A DNA stretch of 15,753 bases from a bacterium. GTDB taxonomy: Archaea; Nanoarchaeota; Nanoarchaeia; Woesearchaeales; UBA10216. The position numbers and the translations under genes were made by a program. Shown here piece after piece: positions 1 through 6,734 of this stretch. Location of the stretch: contig JAAGZO010000667.1 of the NCBI GenBank assembly GCA_024206195.1, forward strand, positions 1 through 15,753, read 5' to 3'. How positions within the stretch are numbered: the stretch's first letter is position 1; each line of letters starts with the position of its first letter. The notes under the pieces were generated by a model. That model saw nothing but the letters and a program-made list of their open reading frames with translations. It did no database searches and was not told where the DNA came from.

Positions 1-462
1 GTTACAACTATAGTATCCACCGGAACTACCATAACCATAATATCCATCCTCAAGTGTCTGCCATATAGTATCACCGACTACTTGAACTTGTACCTTACCC
101 CAATCACCGTAGTTAAAATGGTACCAGTTCCAGAATCGTAAACGGGGATTGTAGGAAACGGGAGGTACAACAAAACTTGTATGACGTATTAATCGTGTAC
201 TGTGACCATCTTCATAATTACCATCTAATATCGTAGCTGCGCATTTCAATCCCTGATGAGCTGAATCTGGTCCAACGTTGGTTGGAATACCTACATCCCA
301 AGTGCCATAATCACGATGCCAATTTTCATTCCAGTCTCCTTCCCAGTCCTGAATCCATAATGTATCCGTTTCCTGTGCATTAATTTCCCCTCCGACTATA
401 ATAATCATCAAAACTAATAGTACTATTGAAAGAATATTCAATTTAAATACTCCAGTTTTCAT
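1..462 (-). CDS. Secreted protein, N-terminal 154 residues (cut by window edge)
   Basis: The reverse strand is open without a stop from an ATG at 462 to the window edge. A strong GAGGAGGA lies just upstream; the ATG at 467 is followed at once by TGA and is excluded. The protein starts with a signal peptide of about 29 residues (MKTGVFKLN, then a hydrophobic ILSIVLLVLMIII core, ending in NAQ). The mature part starts QETDTLWIQDWEG and is rich in Trp, Tyr, Gly and Asp. It resembles the start of the repeat protein at 6735-9230, whose mature end reads QETDTLFFDDFENG, so both probably carry MAM/jelly-roll-like extracellular domains. A C-terminal sorting tail would be expected but lies outside the window. 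It is transcribed in the same direction as the kinase operon but 349 bp away. No sigma54-type promoter was found in front of it. Function unknown. Confidence 0.8.
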   Translation of the reverse strand, partial: MKTGVFKLNILSIVLLVLMIIIVGGEINAQETDTLWIQDWEGDWNENWHRDYGTWDVGIPTNVGPDSAHQGLKCAATILDGNYEDGHSTRLIRHTSFVVPPVSYNPRLRFWNWYHFNYGDWGKVQVQVVGDTIWQTLEDGYYGYGSSGGYYSCN

Positions 463-811
463 TTCATTCCTCCTCAGCTATTAGTGGATAAAATATCTAA
501 ATCATCTTTTAATGTTTAATTCTAATTTACTTTATTGTTTGTTCATGTATTTCTTTTTTAGAAATAGAATGCAAGTCTATACTGTATCATTCATCACTCA
601 GATCAATTGTTATAGTAAATAACAATACTGAACTTTAAAAAAAATTGTGCTCATAAATTCTGTTATGCAAATACTGGAATGATGGGTCTCCTTTTAATAA
701 TAAAAATATTAAAGGGAAATGTCAAGCCCTAACTGATCCAGTAATGAAAGCTGTGTATCTAAAGCCTAATTCCGAATAAGGACGAAAGATAAGATACTTA
801 AAGGTTGGATA
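463..811. other. 349-bp intergenic region with inverted repeats
   Basis: No gene is visible here. It separates the end of the kinase gene from the start of the left-edge gene, both on the minus strand, so it should hold a terminator and a promoter. Visible structure: an AT-rich imperfect hairpin with arms 689-698 and 708-717 (TCCTTTTAAT / ATTAAAGGGA, one G-T pair), and a perfect 8-bp inverted repeat ATTGTTAT (606-613) / ATAACAAT (619-626) with a 5-nt spacer. A run of eight T's is read on the minus strand near 636-644. None of these is a convincing terminator by itself. No -24/-12 promoter for the left gene was found. Confidence 0.4.
606..626. repeat. 8-bp perfect inverted repeat (possible operator)
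   Basis: ATTGTTAT and ATAACAAT are exact reverse complements separated by AGTAA. They lie about 145 bp upstream of the left-edge gene's start. The dyad has operator-like size, but no regulator is assigned. AT richness makes chance occurrence possible. Confidence 0.3.
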
Positions 812-3730
812 TTAAGATATAGTCTTTAATTGAGAAATTCGTGATCGGGCATCCTTGATTTCTGGAATACCTGAATCAGCATCTTTCCAGATATCAAGAA
901 ATTCTTCATATTGGTCTATGGCTTTTGAATTCCATCCGGAATTCTCATAAGCGATTCCTAAATAGTAATGTATTTTAACATACGATATCGCCCACATTAA
1001 GCGGTCACGATTATAGACTGATAATAGGTTTTCGAACTCTTCAACTGCTTCACCATTTTTTCCCAATTCTAAGTAGACTTTCGCCAGCATAAAACGTAGA
1101 TAAAAGATATTTGAAGTATTCGCCGTTTTTTCTAAATTGAGAAGCGCCTCTTGCAGTTCACGTTTTGTGAAATTAATACAACCGATAGCATACCAGTAGT
1201 AATACATAAGTTGCTGATTCTGTGCTTCGATGTCCATTTTCATACTTTCTGCAACTTCCATTGCCTTTTCAATATTACCATTTTCGGCCAGAAGTTTAGC
1301 ATAGAAGTGTCTCCCTGCGATAGGATGTCCTGGAGGATATATTTGCATCCCTAAAGTGGTTTCATTAAGTGCCAGATCGTAAAGCTCTAATTCTTCATAA
1401 ATAGCTGCTTTGAGGAAGTGTTTTACAGCATACTGAGAGCCATTATACATTTCTAATTTATCAGATGCGATACAATCATCTATTGTCTGTAATGCTTGTT
1501 TAAATTTTCCTTGAAAAATTGGTATCCAACTCAATAATGTTCTTCCCTCAGCTCGCCTTCCTTTATCATCACTTGTAACAAGTTTTCTATATGTATCTTC
1601 AGCTTTAAAATAACTCCCTTTAAAAAGGTACATATTTCCCAATTTACCCAGCGACTCATAGAAATCCGTTTTAAGTCCGTTAGCTTTTTCGTAAGAAGTG
1701 ATAGCTTCGTCTAACATTCCAATAGCGCAATAAATATCACCCTTAGTATCCCAGGGATTTGGTTCGTTGGGATTAAGTGTAATGTATGTATTAGCTGCCA
1801 AGGTTAAATTCTCAAAGTCTCCAATTTCCATATAAGCGTAAGTAAGTTCGTTATATGCCGCGCCGTATAAAGAATCTAATATGATTGCCTTGTTAAAATA
1901 AAAAACGGCACTATCTGGTTGATTTAGTTTAGATCGATGTATAAAGCCCATCCAATAGAAAGCCTCTTTTTCATCCGGATACCTTTTTACTATTTTAGTC
2001 ATCTCGGAAAGAGCAGAAAGATAGTCATCTTCGATTACCGACTTAATGCTTTTTATTCTGCATTTATCTTTGAATCCTAAATTATTAGAATATTTTACCG
2101 CTTGAGCTATCATCACTTTTCTCTCGGGAATATTAGTGTTAATTTGCAGTAAGGCCAATCCATAATAGGCCATTGCAAATGTTGAATCAAGCTCAATACT
2201 CTTTGTGAAACTCTTTGCTGCATCTTCCCAGCAAAATTTGTAATAATTATCGAGTCCTTCCAGATAGTAGCGATACGCATCTGTTGAATGAGTTGTAGCT
2301 TCCGCAATATTACGGTCTAACTCTTTTTGAGCATCAGCAGGCAATGACAGGTCTTTTTTAATTTCTGTAGTCAGTTTATCCACTAAAGCGAATATATCTT
2401 CATCTTCATTCCCAACAATTCGCTGTGACGCAATTGCATTACCGGTGGCAACGTCAACTAACTGTGCAGTTATTATTACTTCCGAAACAACCTTGAAAAT
2501 ACTACCGAGAAGCATCCAATTAGCATTTGCCTTTGATGCAACTTTAGAGGCAACATCCCTATCAATCTTTTTTACACCTTCTTGTCCCAGACCTTTGAGG
2601 ATATCATACAGGTGCTGGCTGGATACAACTTGAATATACTCAGATTCAGAGAGATCTGTAATCAGGAGGTTTGTGATAATCTCGCCAAACCTTGAGGTAT
2701 CTTCAGTTTCCGTAAGGTTCTCAAAATACATTATTGCCAATCGGTTTTCCCCCGCGACGGCTTCCTTAGAAAATGTCTTTAAGTATTCCCATGGTTTAAA
2801 TGCTATAGAAATTGAAACAACGACCATTATAACTAAAGCCAATATTAATGCTCTCTTGAGAACATTCTTAGGTTCGGGAAGAGACGGCGATAGGGATTCC
2901 GTTGAAAGACTTAATCCAAGAGAATTCTTCACCTGTTTTAAATCATTTAGAAGATCTTCTACTGTTTGATAACGATTTTCACGCTTCTTCTCTAATGCTT
3001 TACTGACGATATTCTGGAGCTCGTCAGATATATCATCTCTGTATTTCGATAAAGGTTCCGGTGTTTCATTGACAATTGAATATATTACGGATGCCTCAAA
3101 ATCGCCTTTGAATAAAATTTGCCCCGAGATCATCTCATACATCACAGCGCCAATCGAGAATATGTCGGTTCGTGCATCAATTGCCTGCCCCTGGGCTTGT
3201 TCAGGTGACATATAGTTCAATGTACCGGCTGTGGAGGTTGAAGTATTAAGATCCTCAGATCCCATTATAGAGGCTAATCCAAAATCCAATAGTCTGGGAC
3301 GCCCATCTTTATCAATTATTATGTTTGATGGTTTTATGTCCCGGTGTACTATTCCTGCCAGGTGAGCTTTATTAAGACCTTCACATATAGAAATTGTAAG
3401 ATCTAATACCTCACCTATTGACAACTGCCGACTTTTAATTAAATCGTTGAGAAGTTGCCCTTCAACGTATTGCATCACAATATATGGTTGCTCTTGATAT
3501 TCGTTAATTTCATAGATAGTGACAATATTCGGATGATCTAATGACGCCGCGATTTGTGCTTCTTTTATAATTTGAGTTCTGGATTTGTCATCCTTGAAGA
3601 ATTTAGAAGGTAAGAATTTAATCGCTACATTGCGATTCAGTTTGGTATCTTCAGCAAGGTAAACTTCGCCCATCCCGCCCTTACCAAGTTTGGATATTAT
3701 TGAATAATGTCCAATACTTTTACCAATCAT
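812..3730 (-). CDS. Transmembrane Ser/Thr protein kinase with TolB-like domain and TPR array
   Basis: A 972-residue Hanks-type kinase. The kinase domain (about 8-268) is complete: Gly loop GKGGMG 16-21, ATP-binding K38, E57, catalytic loop HRDIKPSN with H129, D131, K133 and N136, DFG 149-151, and SPE 175-177 in place of APE. A Ser/Thr-rich activation loop (LNTSTSTAGT) lies between and could be autophosphorylated. A single hydrophobic segment (about 293-311) is preceded by basic residues, so the kinase should be cytoplasmic. After it comes a TolB/FlgO-like region (about 328-470, NRLAIMYFENLT and later GSIFKV), then many TPR helices from about 490 to the end, presumably on the envelope side. 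The ATG at 3730 has AGG 7 nt upstream. It follows the EBP gene by 8 bp, so the two are co-transcribed. Substrate unknown; the EBP is an obvious candidate by position only. Confidence 0.9.
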   Translation of the reverse strand: MIGKSIGHYSIISKLGKGGMGEVYLAEDTKLNRNVAIKFLPSKFFKDDKSRTQIIKEAQIAASLDHPNIVTIYEINEYQEQPYIVMQYVEGQLLNDLIKSRQLSIGEVLDLTISICEGLNKAHLAGIVHRDIKPSNIIIDKDGRPRLLDFGLASIMGSEDLNTSTSTAGTLNYMSPEQAQGQAIDARTDIFSIGAVMYEMISGQILFKGDFEASVIYSIVNETPEPLSKYRDDISDELQNIVSKALEKKRENRYQTVEDLLNDLKQVKNSLGLSLSTESLSPSLPEPKNVLKRALILALVIMVVVSISIAFKPWEYLKTFSKEAVAGENRLAIMYFENLTETEDTSRFGEIITNLLITDLSESEYIQVVSSQHLYDILKGLGQEGVKKIDRDVASKVASKANANWMLLGSIFKVVSEVIITAQLVDVATGNAIASQRIVGNEDEDIFALVDKLTTEIKKDLSLPADAQKELDRNIAEATTHSTDAYRYYLEGLDNYYKFCWEDAAKSFTKSIELDSTFAMAYYGLALLQINTNIPERKVMIAQAVKYSNNLGFKDKCRIKSIKSVIEDDYLSALSEMTKIVKRYPDEKEAFYWMGFIHRSKLNQPDSAVFYFNKAIILDSLYGAAYNELTYAYMEIGDFENLTLAANTYITLNPNEPNPWDTKGDIYCAIGMLDEAITSYEKANGLKTDFYESLGKLGNMYLFKGSYFKAEDTYRKLVTSDDKGRRAEGRTLLSWIPIFQGKFKQALQTIDDCIASDKLEMYNGSQYAVKHFLKAAIYEELELYDLALNETTLGMQIYPPGHPIAGRHFYAKLLAENGNIEKAMEVAESMKMDIEAQNQQLMYYYWYAIGCINFTKRELQEALLNLEKTANTSNIFYLRFMLAKVYLELGKNGEAVEEFENLLSVYNRDRLMWAISYVKIHYYLGIAYENSGWNSKAIDQYEEFLDIWKDADSGIPEIKDARSRISQLKTIS

Positions 3731-3738
3731 AAACAGGC

Positions 3739-5322
3739 CTACTCTGAAAGTAATTTAGTATAATCGATTTTTATATCATAGCGAGTCATTTTATCTTTTA
3801 ATCCTTTTCGCGTAAGGCCTAGTGTCCTTGATGTTTGTTGAATATTGCCTTCATTTTCAATTAGGGTAGTCCTGATAATATCGCTTTCAACCCTTGCCAC
3901 AATCTCCTTTAAACGGCCATGTTTATTATCAGAATCTGAAAGCTGATTCGTCGATATTAATATATCATTTGATATGTCCGCAACAGAGATAACTCCATCA
4001 AGCCCACAGATAACAGAGGCTCGTTCCATCTCATTCTCCAGCTGTCTGATATTACCCGGCCAATTGTAATTTAACAGGACTTTTAAAGCGGCAGGTGATA
4101 TTGAAAGTTTATCCCGATTATTTTTAATTCTGAATTGTTCTAAAAAATGATTGATTAAAACAGATATGTCATCCCTTCTATCTCGAAGGGGAGGTAATTC
4201 GATGTTAAATGTATTCAATCTGTAAAAAAGATCTTCTCTAAATCTATCATGCGAAATCTCTTCTTTTAAATTTTTGTTGGTTGCTGATAAAACTCTAACA
4301 TCAACAATTTCTGTTTTCGTTGAACCGAGAGGACGGACTTCACCATTTTGTATTACTCTCAATATCGCAGCTTGTGTTGATAGAGGAGCATCCCCGATTT
4401 CATCAAGAAAAATAGCACTCTTATCCGCTTTTTTAAATAGCCCTATTTTGTCTCTTATCGCCCCGGTGAAGGCTCCTTTAACATGCCCGAAAAGTTCGGA
4501 TTCCAAAAGCGTTTCAGTTTTAACGCTGCAATTAATAACGACCAATTGATTTTGCCGGCGTTTGCTATTATGATGTAATGCCCTGGCTATGAGCTCCTTA
4601 CCGGTTCCTGTTTCCCCGGTTATTAATACCGGTGCGTCATTATCGCTAAATTTTGATACAAGGGTGAGGACCTTTTTCATTTTTGATGATTTGCTTATAA
4701 TGCTCTCAAATTCCACACCGGTTTTGTGTTCATTCTTTAACCGCAAGTTCTCCTTCTCCAATTTCCGCTGGGACACTTCTAATAGCCTGTTAATTCTCAT
4801 CTGTTCTTCTAATAATTTGGCATTAGTTAATATATGTGCTGATTGAGATGTCAATATTCCTACCAAACGACAATGATGATCTGTAAAGGGCTTTTTAGCG
4901 CTTTCACGGATCAATGTAATTAGCCCTATCGTCTCTCCTCTTACAGTCATAGGAGTACAAATAATATATTTATATTTACCATTATCAGAATCTAAGTCAG
5001 AGAAGCGATCATCATTGTCTAAATCATCAATCTTTAAAATCCGATTATTTTTCAATACCCATCCCGAAACAAGATCACTAATGTGATACGGAATTGTATC
5101 AGATCTTTTATCTTGAGCACGAATGACAGTAGATAATGCGTTTTTTTCTAAAGGGGAAACTAAGCTAATTATACCTTGATCGGCATCAGTGTTTTTAATC
5201 AGCTCTGCTATTATTACCTCCATTATATGATTTGTTTCTCTGATGCCGCAGATCTGGTTGATAAGATTGTTTATCACCACCAACTCGTTTAACGTATCAT
5301 CACGTTCAATATTTCGTTTCAT
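3739..5322 (-). CDS. GAF-domain sigma54-dependent enhancer-binding activator
   Basis: A 527-residue three-part EBP. An N-terminal GAF sensor (about 18-165) is followed by a coiled-coil-like linker (about 168-200, charged and Leu-rich), an AAA+ domain, and a C-terminal Fis-type helix-turn-helix (about 480-515, GNIQQTSRTLGLTRKGLKDK). AAA+ signatures are intact: Walker A GETGTGKE (236-243), the sigma54-contacting loop GAFTGA (283-288), Walker B AIFLDE (303-308), FREDLFYRL with the arginine finger (361-369), and WPGNIRQLEN (421-430). No phosphoacceptor receiver domain is present, so input comes through GAF or a partner. I prefer ATG 5322 over the in-frame TTG at 5328, because TTAAGG at 5329-5334 then has a 6-nt spacer. 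First gene of the operon with the kinase and divergent from the sigma54-type promoters at 5523 and 6558, which it probably activates (inference). Confidence 0.93.
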   Translation of the reverse strand: MKRNIERDDTLNELVVINNLINQICGIRETNHIMEVIIAELIKNTDADQGIISLVSPLEKNALSTVIRAQDKRSDTIPYHISDLVSGWVLKNNRILKIDDLDNDDRFSDLDSDNGKYKYIICTPMTVRGETIGLITLIRESAKKPFTDHHCRLVGILTSQSAHILTNAKLLEEQMRINRLLEVSQRKLEKENLRLKNEHKTGVEFESIISKSSKMKKVLTLVSKFSDNDAPVLITGETGTGKELIARALHHNSKRRQNQLVVINCSVKTETLLESELFGHVKGAFTGAIRDKIGLFKKADKSAIFLDEIGDAPLSTQAAILRVIQNGEVRPLGSTKTEIVDVRVLSATNKNLKEEISHDRFREDLFYRLNTFNIELPPLRDRRDDISVLINHFLEQFRIKNNRDKLSISPAALKVLLNYNWPGNIRQLENEMERASVICGLDGVISVADISNDILISTNQLSDSDNKHGRLKEIVARVESDIIRTTLIENEGNIQQTSRTLGLTRKGLKDKMTRYDIKIDYTKLLSE

Positions 5323-5356
5323 AAACAACCTTAAAGATGGTTACAGATCCGCCTAA

Positions 5357-5385
5357 TAGATAAAGTATGTTTGTATTATTGTCAA
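5357..5385 (-). promoter_or_regulatory. Sigma70-type promoter of the EBP-kinase operon
   Basis: Read on the minus strand: TTGACA (5385-5380), a 17-bp spacer, TATCTA (5362-5357), about 35 bp before the EBP start. Optimal spacing and a perfect -35 make it a good candidate. An inverted repeat TGTTTGT (5368-5374) / ACAAACA (5387-5393) overlaps spacer and -35 and could be an operator. Confidence 0.55.
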
Positions 5386-5399
5386 GACAAACATCCGGT

Positions 5400-5477
5400 G
5401 GATACTTAATAATCATTATGTCCCTTTAATATCCTTAACAAGTTATAGCGCCTTTCACAAACTTGCCATCTATCCCC
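5400..5477 (+). promoter_or_regulatory. Candidate upstream activator sites (copy 1)
   Basis: Three short elements precede the -24/-12 promoter of the 5704 gene: GGATACTTA (5400-5408), ATATCC (5429-5434) and CTATCCCC (5470-5477). GGATA and TATCC are reverse complements, so these look like half-sites in both orientations. They lie about 147, 117 and 75 bp upstream of the predicted transcription start, within the usual range for EBP sites. All three recur at exactly the same distances before the 6735 gene. Binding by the adjacent EBP is inferred. Confidence 0.55.
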
Positions 5478-5522
5478 CTGAATAATTGTATGTTACGTCT
5501 TACTCATTCAAATTAAATATTG

Positions 5523-5538
5523 TGGCATCAATTTTGCC
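5523..5538 (+). promoter_or_regulatory. Sigma54 (-24/-12) promoter of the 5704 gene
   Basis: TGGCATCAATTTTGCC has GG at -24 and GC at -12 with the canonical spacing of the RpoN consensus TGGCACR-N4-TTGCW. It differs at the C of GGCAC and at the last base. The expected start of transcription is near 5549, giving a 5' leader of about 155 nt. A GAFTGA-type activator is encoded divergently next door, which strengthens the call. Confidence 0.75.
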
Positions 5539-5589
5539 TTATACAAATTTGAATCAATGAAAAGTCGTAAAGAAAAAAAGGAAAAGGAA

Positions 5590-5703
5590 ATGAAATCAAA
5601 CATTAAAAATAAAAAATTGAAAGGAGGAAAAATCCGAATTGTAAGAATGCTAAAGAACAGAAAAACATCCATAATTTCACAATCTAAATCTAAGGAGTTT
5701 GTC
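5590..5703 (+). promoter_or_regulatory. In-frame 38-codon leader with internal Shine-Dalgarno sites (copy 1)
   Basis: An ATG at 5590 (purine-rich GAAAAGGAA upstream) opens a reading frame that runs without stop into the signal-peptide ATG at 5704, exactly 114 nt later. It contains AAGGAGG at 5621-5627, where no start codon is well placed, and AAGGAG at 5692-5697, which serves ATG 5704. The leader of the 6735 gene has the same length and the same SD placement. The encoded leader peptide is Lys/Arg-rich and not similar to the other copy, so any conserved role is more likely in the RNA. Confidence 0.45.
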
Positions 5704-6249
5704 ATGGGACGCACACTTATCATCACAATTATGATTCTTCTCTTAGCAGGAGTGTCAGGGGCACAAGAGTTAAAAACTGATATTGGAATGTTCAAAAAAC
5801 ATTCGTTTGGCGTAGGATTCGGTATTCCCTATGGTATTGTAGGTGGAAATTTCGATGTCAATTTAGCGCCGAATCTCGATTTATCGATGGGTTTGGGTAC
5901 TACGATTTTCGCGGGTATGGGTTATAATTTCGGGCTCAAGTATTTTCTAACACCTGTTGATCGTACGTTCCGTCCCCGGGTATCTGCTTACTATGGTACC
6001 AATGCTATGGTAGCAGTAGAAACCAGTGGATATTATGCTTCTACTCAAGAAGGTGAAAGCTACAAAGGTTTAACCCTGGGATTTGGTTCACAATGGATGT
6101 GGGGGAAAAGTAAATCCAATGGATTGGACTTGGATATCATGTTTATTGCTACCAGTGGTCTTAATATAGACGATCTTAAAAAACAAGGCTACGACGTCAA
6201 CGAACCAGGGAAAGTTAAAATTTCTATTGGTTATAGACGTGGATTCTAA
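5704..6249 (+). CDS. Small outer-membrane beta-barrel-like protein
   Basis: A 181-residue exported protein. ATG 5704 is chosen because AAGGAG (5692-5697) sits 6 nt upstream and a clean signal peptide follows (MGRTLIITIMILLLAGVSGAQ, cleavage after SGA). Upstream in-frame starts at 5557 and 5590 would put a long basic extension before the signal peptide. The mature part alternates Gly and aromatic residues (FGVGFGIPYGIVGG, MGLGTTIFAGMGYNFGLKYF, GLTLGFGSQWMWG) in short predicted beta strands and ends in Phe (SIGYRRGF), the usual last residue of outer-membrane barrels. Its size fits an eight-stranded barrel. No sorting tail. It is monocistronic, with a sigma54-type promoter at 5523 and a strong terminator at 6302. 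I recognise no specific family. Confidence 0.75.
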   Translation: MGRTLIITIMILLLAGVSGAQELKTDIGMFKKHSFGVGFGIPYGIVGGNFDVNLAPNLDLSMGLGTTIFAGMGYNFGLKYFLTPVDRTFRPRVSAYYGTNAMVAVETSGYYASTQEGESYKGLTLGFGSQWMWGKSKSNGLDLDIMFIATSGLNIDDLKKQGYDVNEPGKVKISIGYRRGF

Positions 6250-6301
6250 AAAGATGGGCTGTTTTCCAAATTGATACTCCCAATCATCAGGACTTGAAAT
6301 T

Positions 6302-6345
6302 AGATGGGTTGAGGTTCACGAATCTCAACCCATCTTTCGTTTTAT
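6302..6345 (+). terminator. Rho-independent terminator after the barrel gene
   Basis: A perfect 12-bp stem AGATGGGTTGAG (6302-6313) / CTCAACCCATCT (6324-6335) with a 10-nt loop is followed by TTCGTTTTAT. It lies 52 nt past the stop codon and separates this gene from the next promoter. Confidence 0.85.
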
Positions 6346-6434
6346 CAAGAATTTCTAATAATGATGCATATGTATTTCTCTTCAGGGGCTAATTCCTTAG
6401 AGCTTTCTTACAGGGATTGGATTTGTTCTTTACC
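6346..6434. other. Unassigned spacer between terminator and activator sites
   Basis: No gene, RNA or strong repeat is seen in this part. It belongs to the 485-bp gap between the stop at 6249 and the start at 6735; the rest of the gap holds the terminator, activator sites, promoter and leader listed separately. Confidence 0.4.
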
Positions 6435-6512
6435 GGATACTTACTATCCATAATATATATTATATATCCAATATTCAATATAATACTCAACTGCTCCTTA
6501 CCTCCTATCCCC
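6435..6512 (+). promoter_or_regulatory. Candidate upstream activator sites (copy 2)
   Basis: GGATACTTA (6435-6443), ATATCC (6464-6469) and CTATCCCC (6505-6512) lie at exactly +1035 from copy 1. Here the first element extends to an inverted repeat, GGATA-CTTAC-TATCC (6435-6449). After CTATCCCC, similarity continues: both copies share TGA, then AATTGT shifted by one base, then TTAC at the same offset. Confidence 0.55.
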
Positions 6513-6557
6513 TTGACTGAATTGTCATTACAGGCTCTTCGGGTCGCTTAATCATAG

Positions 6558-6573
6558 TGGCATAGTATTTGTA
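6558..6573 (+). promoter_or_regulatory. Sigma54-like (-24/-12) promoter of the 6735 gene
   Basis: TGGCATAGTATTTGTA keeps the TGGCA block and the 10-bp GG-to-G spacing of the first promoter, but the -12 element is TTGT instead of TTGC. The T in the GC doublet weakens the call, yet the flanking bases and the upstream elements match copy 1 at a fixed offset. The predicted transcript start is near 6584, giving a leader of about 151 nt. Confidence 0.6.
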
Positions 6574-6620
6574 ATACATAGTTAATGGATTGAACATAAA
6601 AACAAAGCGAAGGAGAAGAA

Positions 6621-6734
6621 ATGAAACTTACAACAGAAACAAAAATTGGAAAGGAGATGAGTCCTATGAGAAACGGTGATTGTAAATTGGAAATGAATTT
6701 AGTCTTAACTAACAGAAACCTAAGGAGAATTAAA
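6621..6734 (+). promoter_or_regulatory. In-frame 38-codon leader with internal Shine-Dalgarno sites (copy 2)
   Basis: ATG 6621 has its own AAGGAG (6610-6615). The frame stays open for 38 codons to the signal-peptide ATG at 6735. A second AAGGAG (6651-6656) precedes an in-frame ATG at 6666 by 9 nt, and a third (6722-6727) serves 6735. The arrangement copies that at 5590-5703: same 114-nt length, and matching stretches around the middle and last SD (AAATTG..AAAGGAG and CTAAGGAG). If translated from 6621, the extension would lie in front of a signal peptide, so the leader is more plausibly regulatory. Confidence 0.45.

Noticed and set aside
660..690. Sigma54 promoter for the left-edge gene (TTTGCATAA read on the minus strand)
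   Set aside because: A TTGC-like -12 is present, but no GG lies at the required distance, and the GGATA/TATCC elements are absent.
5557..5703. Longer N-terminus of the barrel gene from ATG 5557
   Set aside because: It has no SD, lies only about 8 nt from the predicted transcript start, and would put a Lys-rich stretch before a clear signal peptide. ATG 5704 has a well-spaced AAGGAG.
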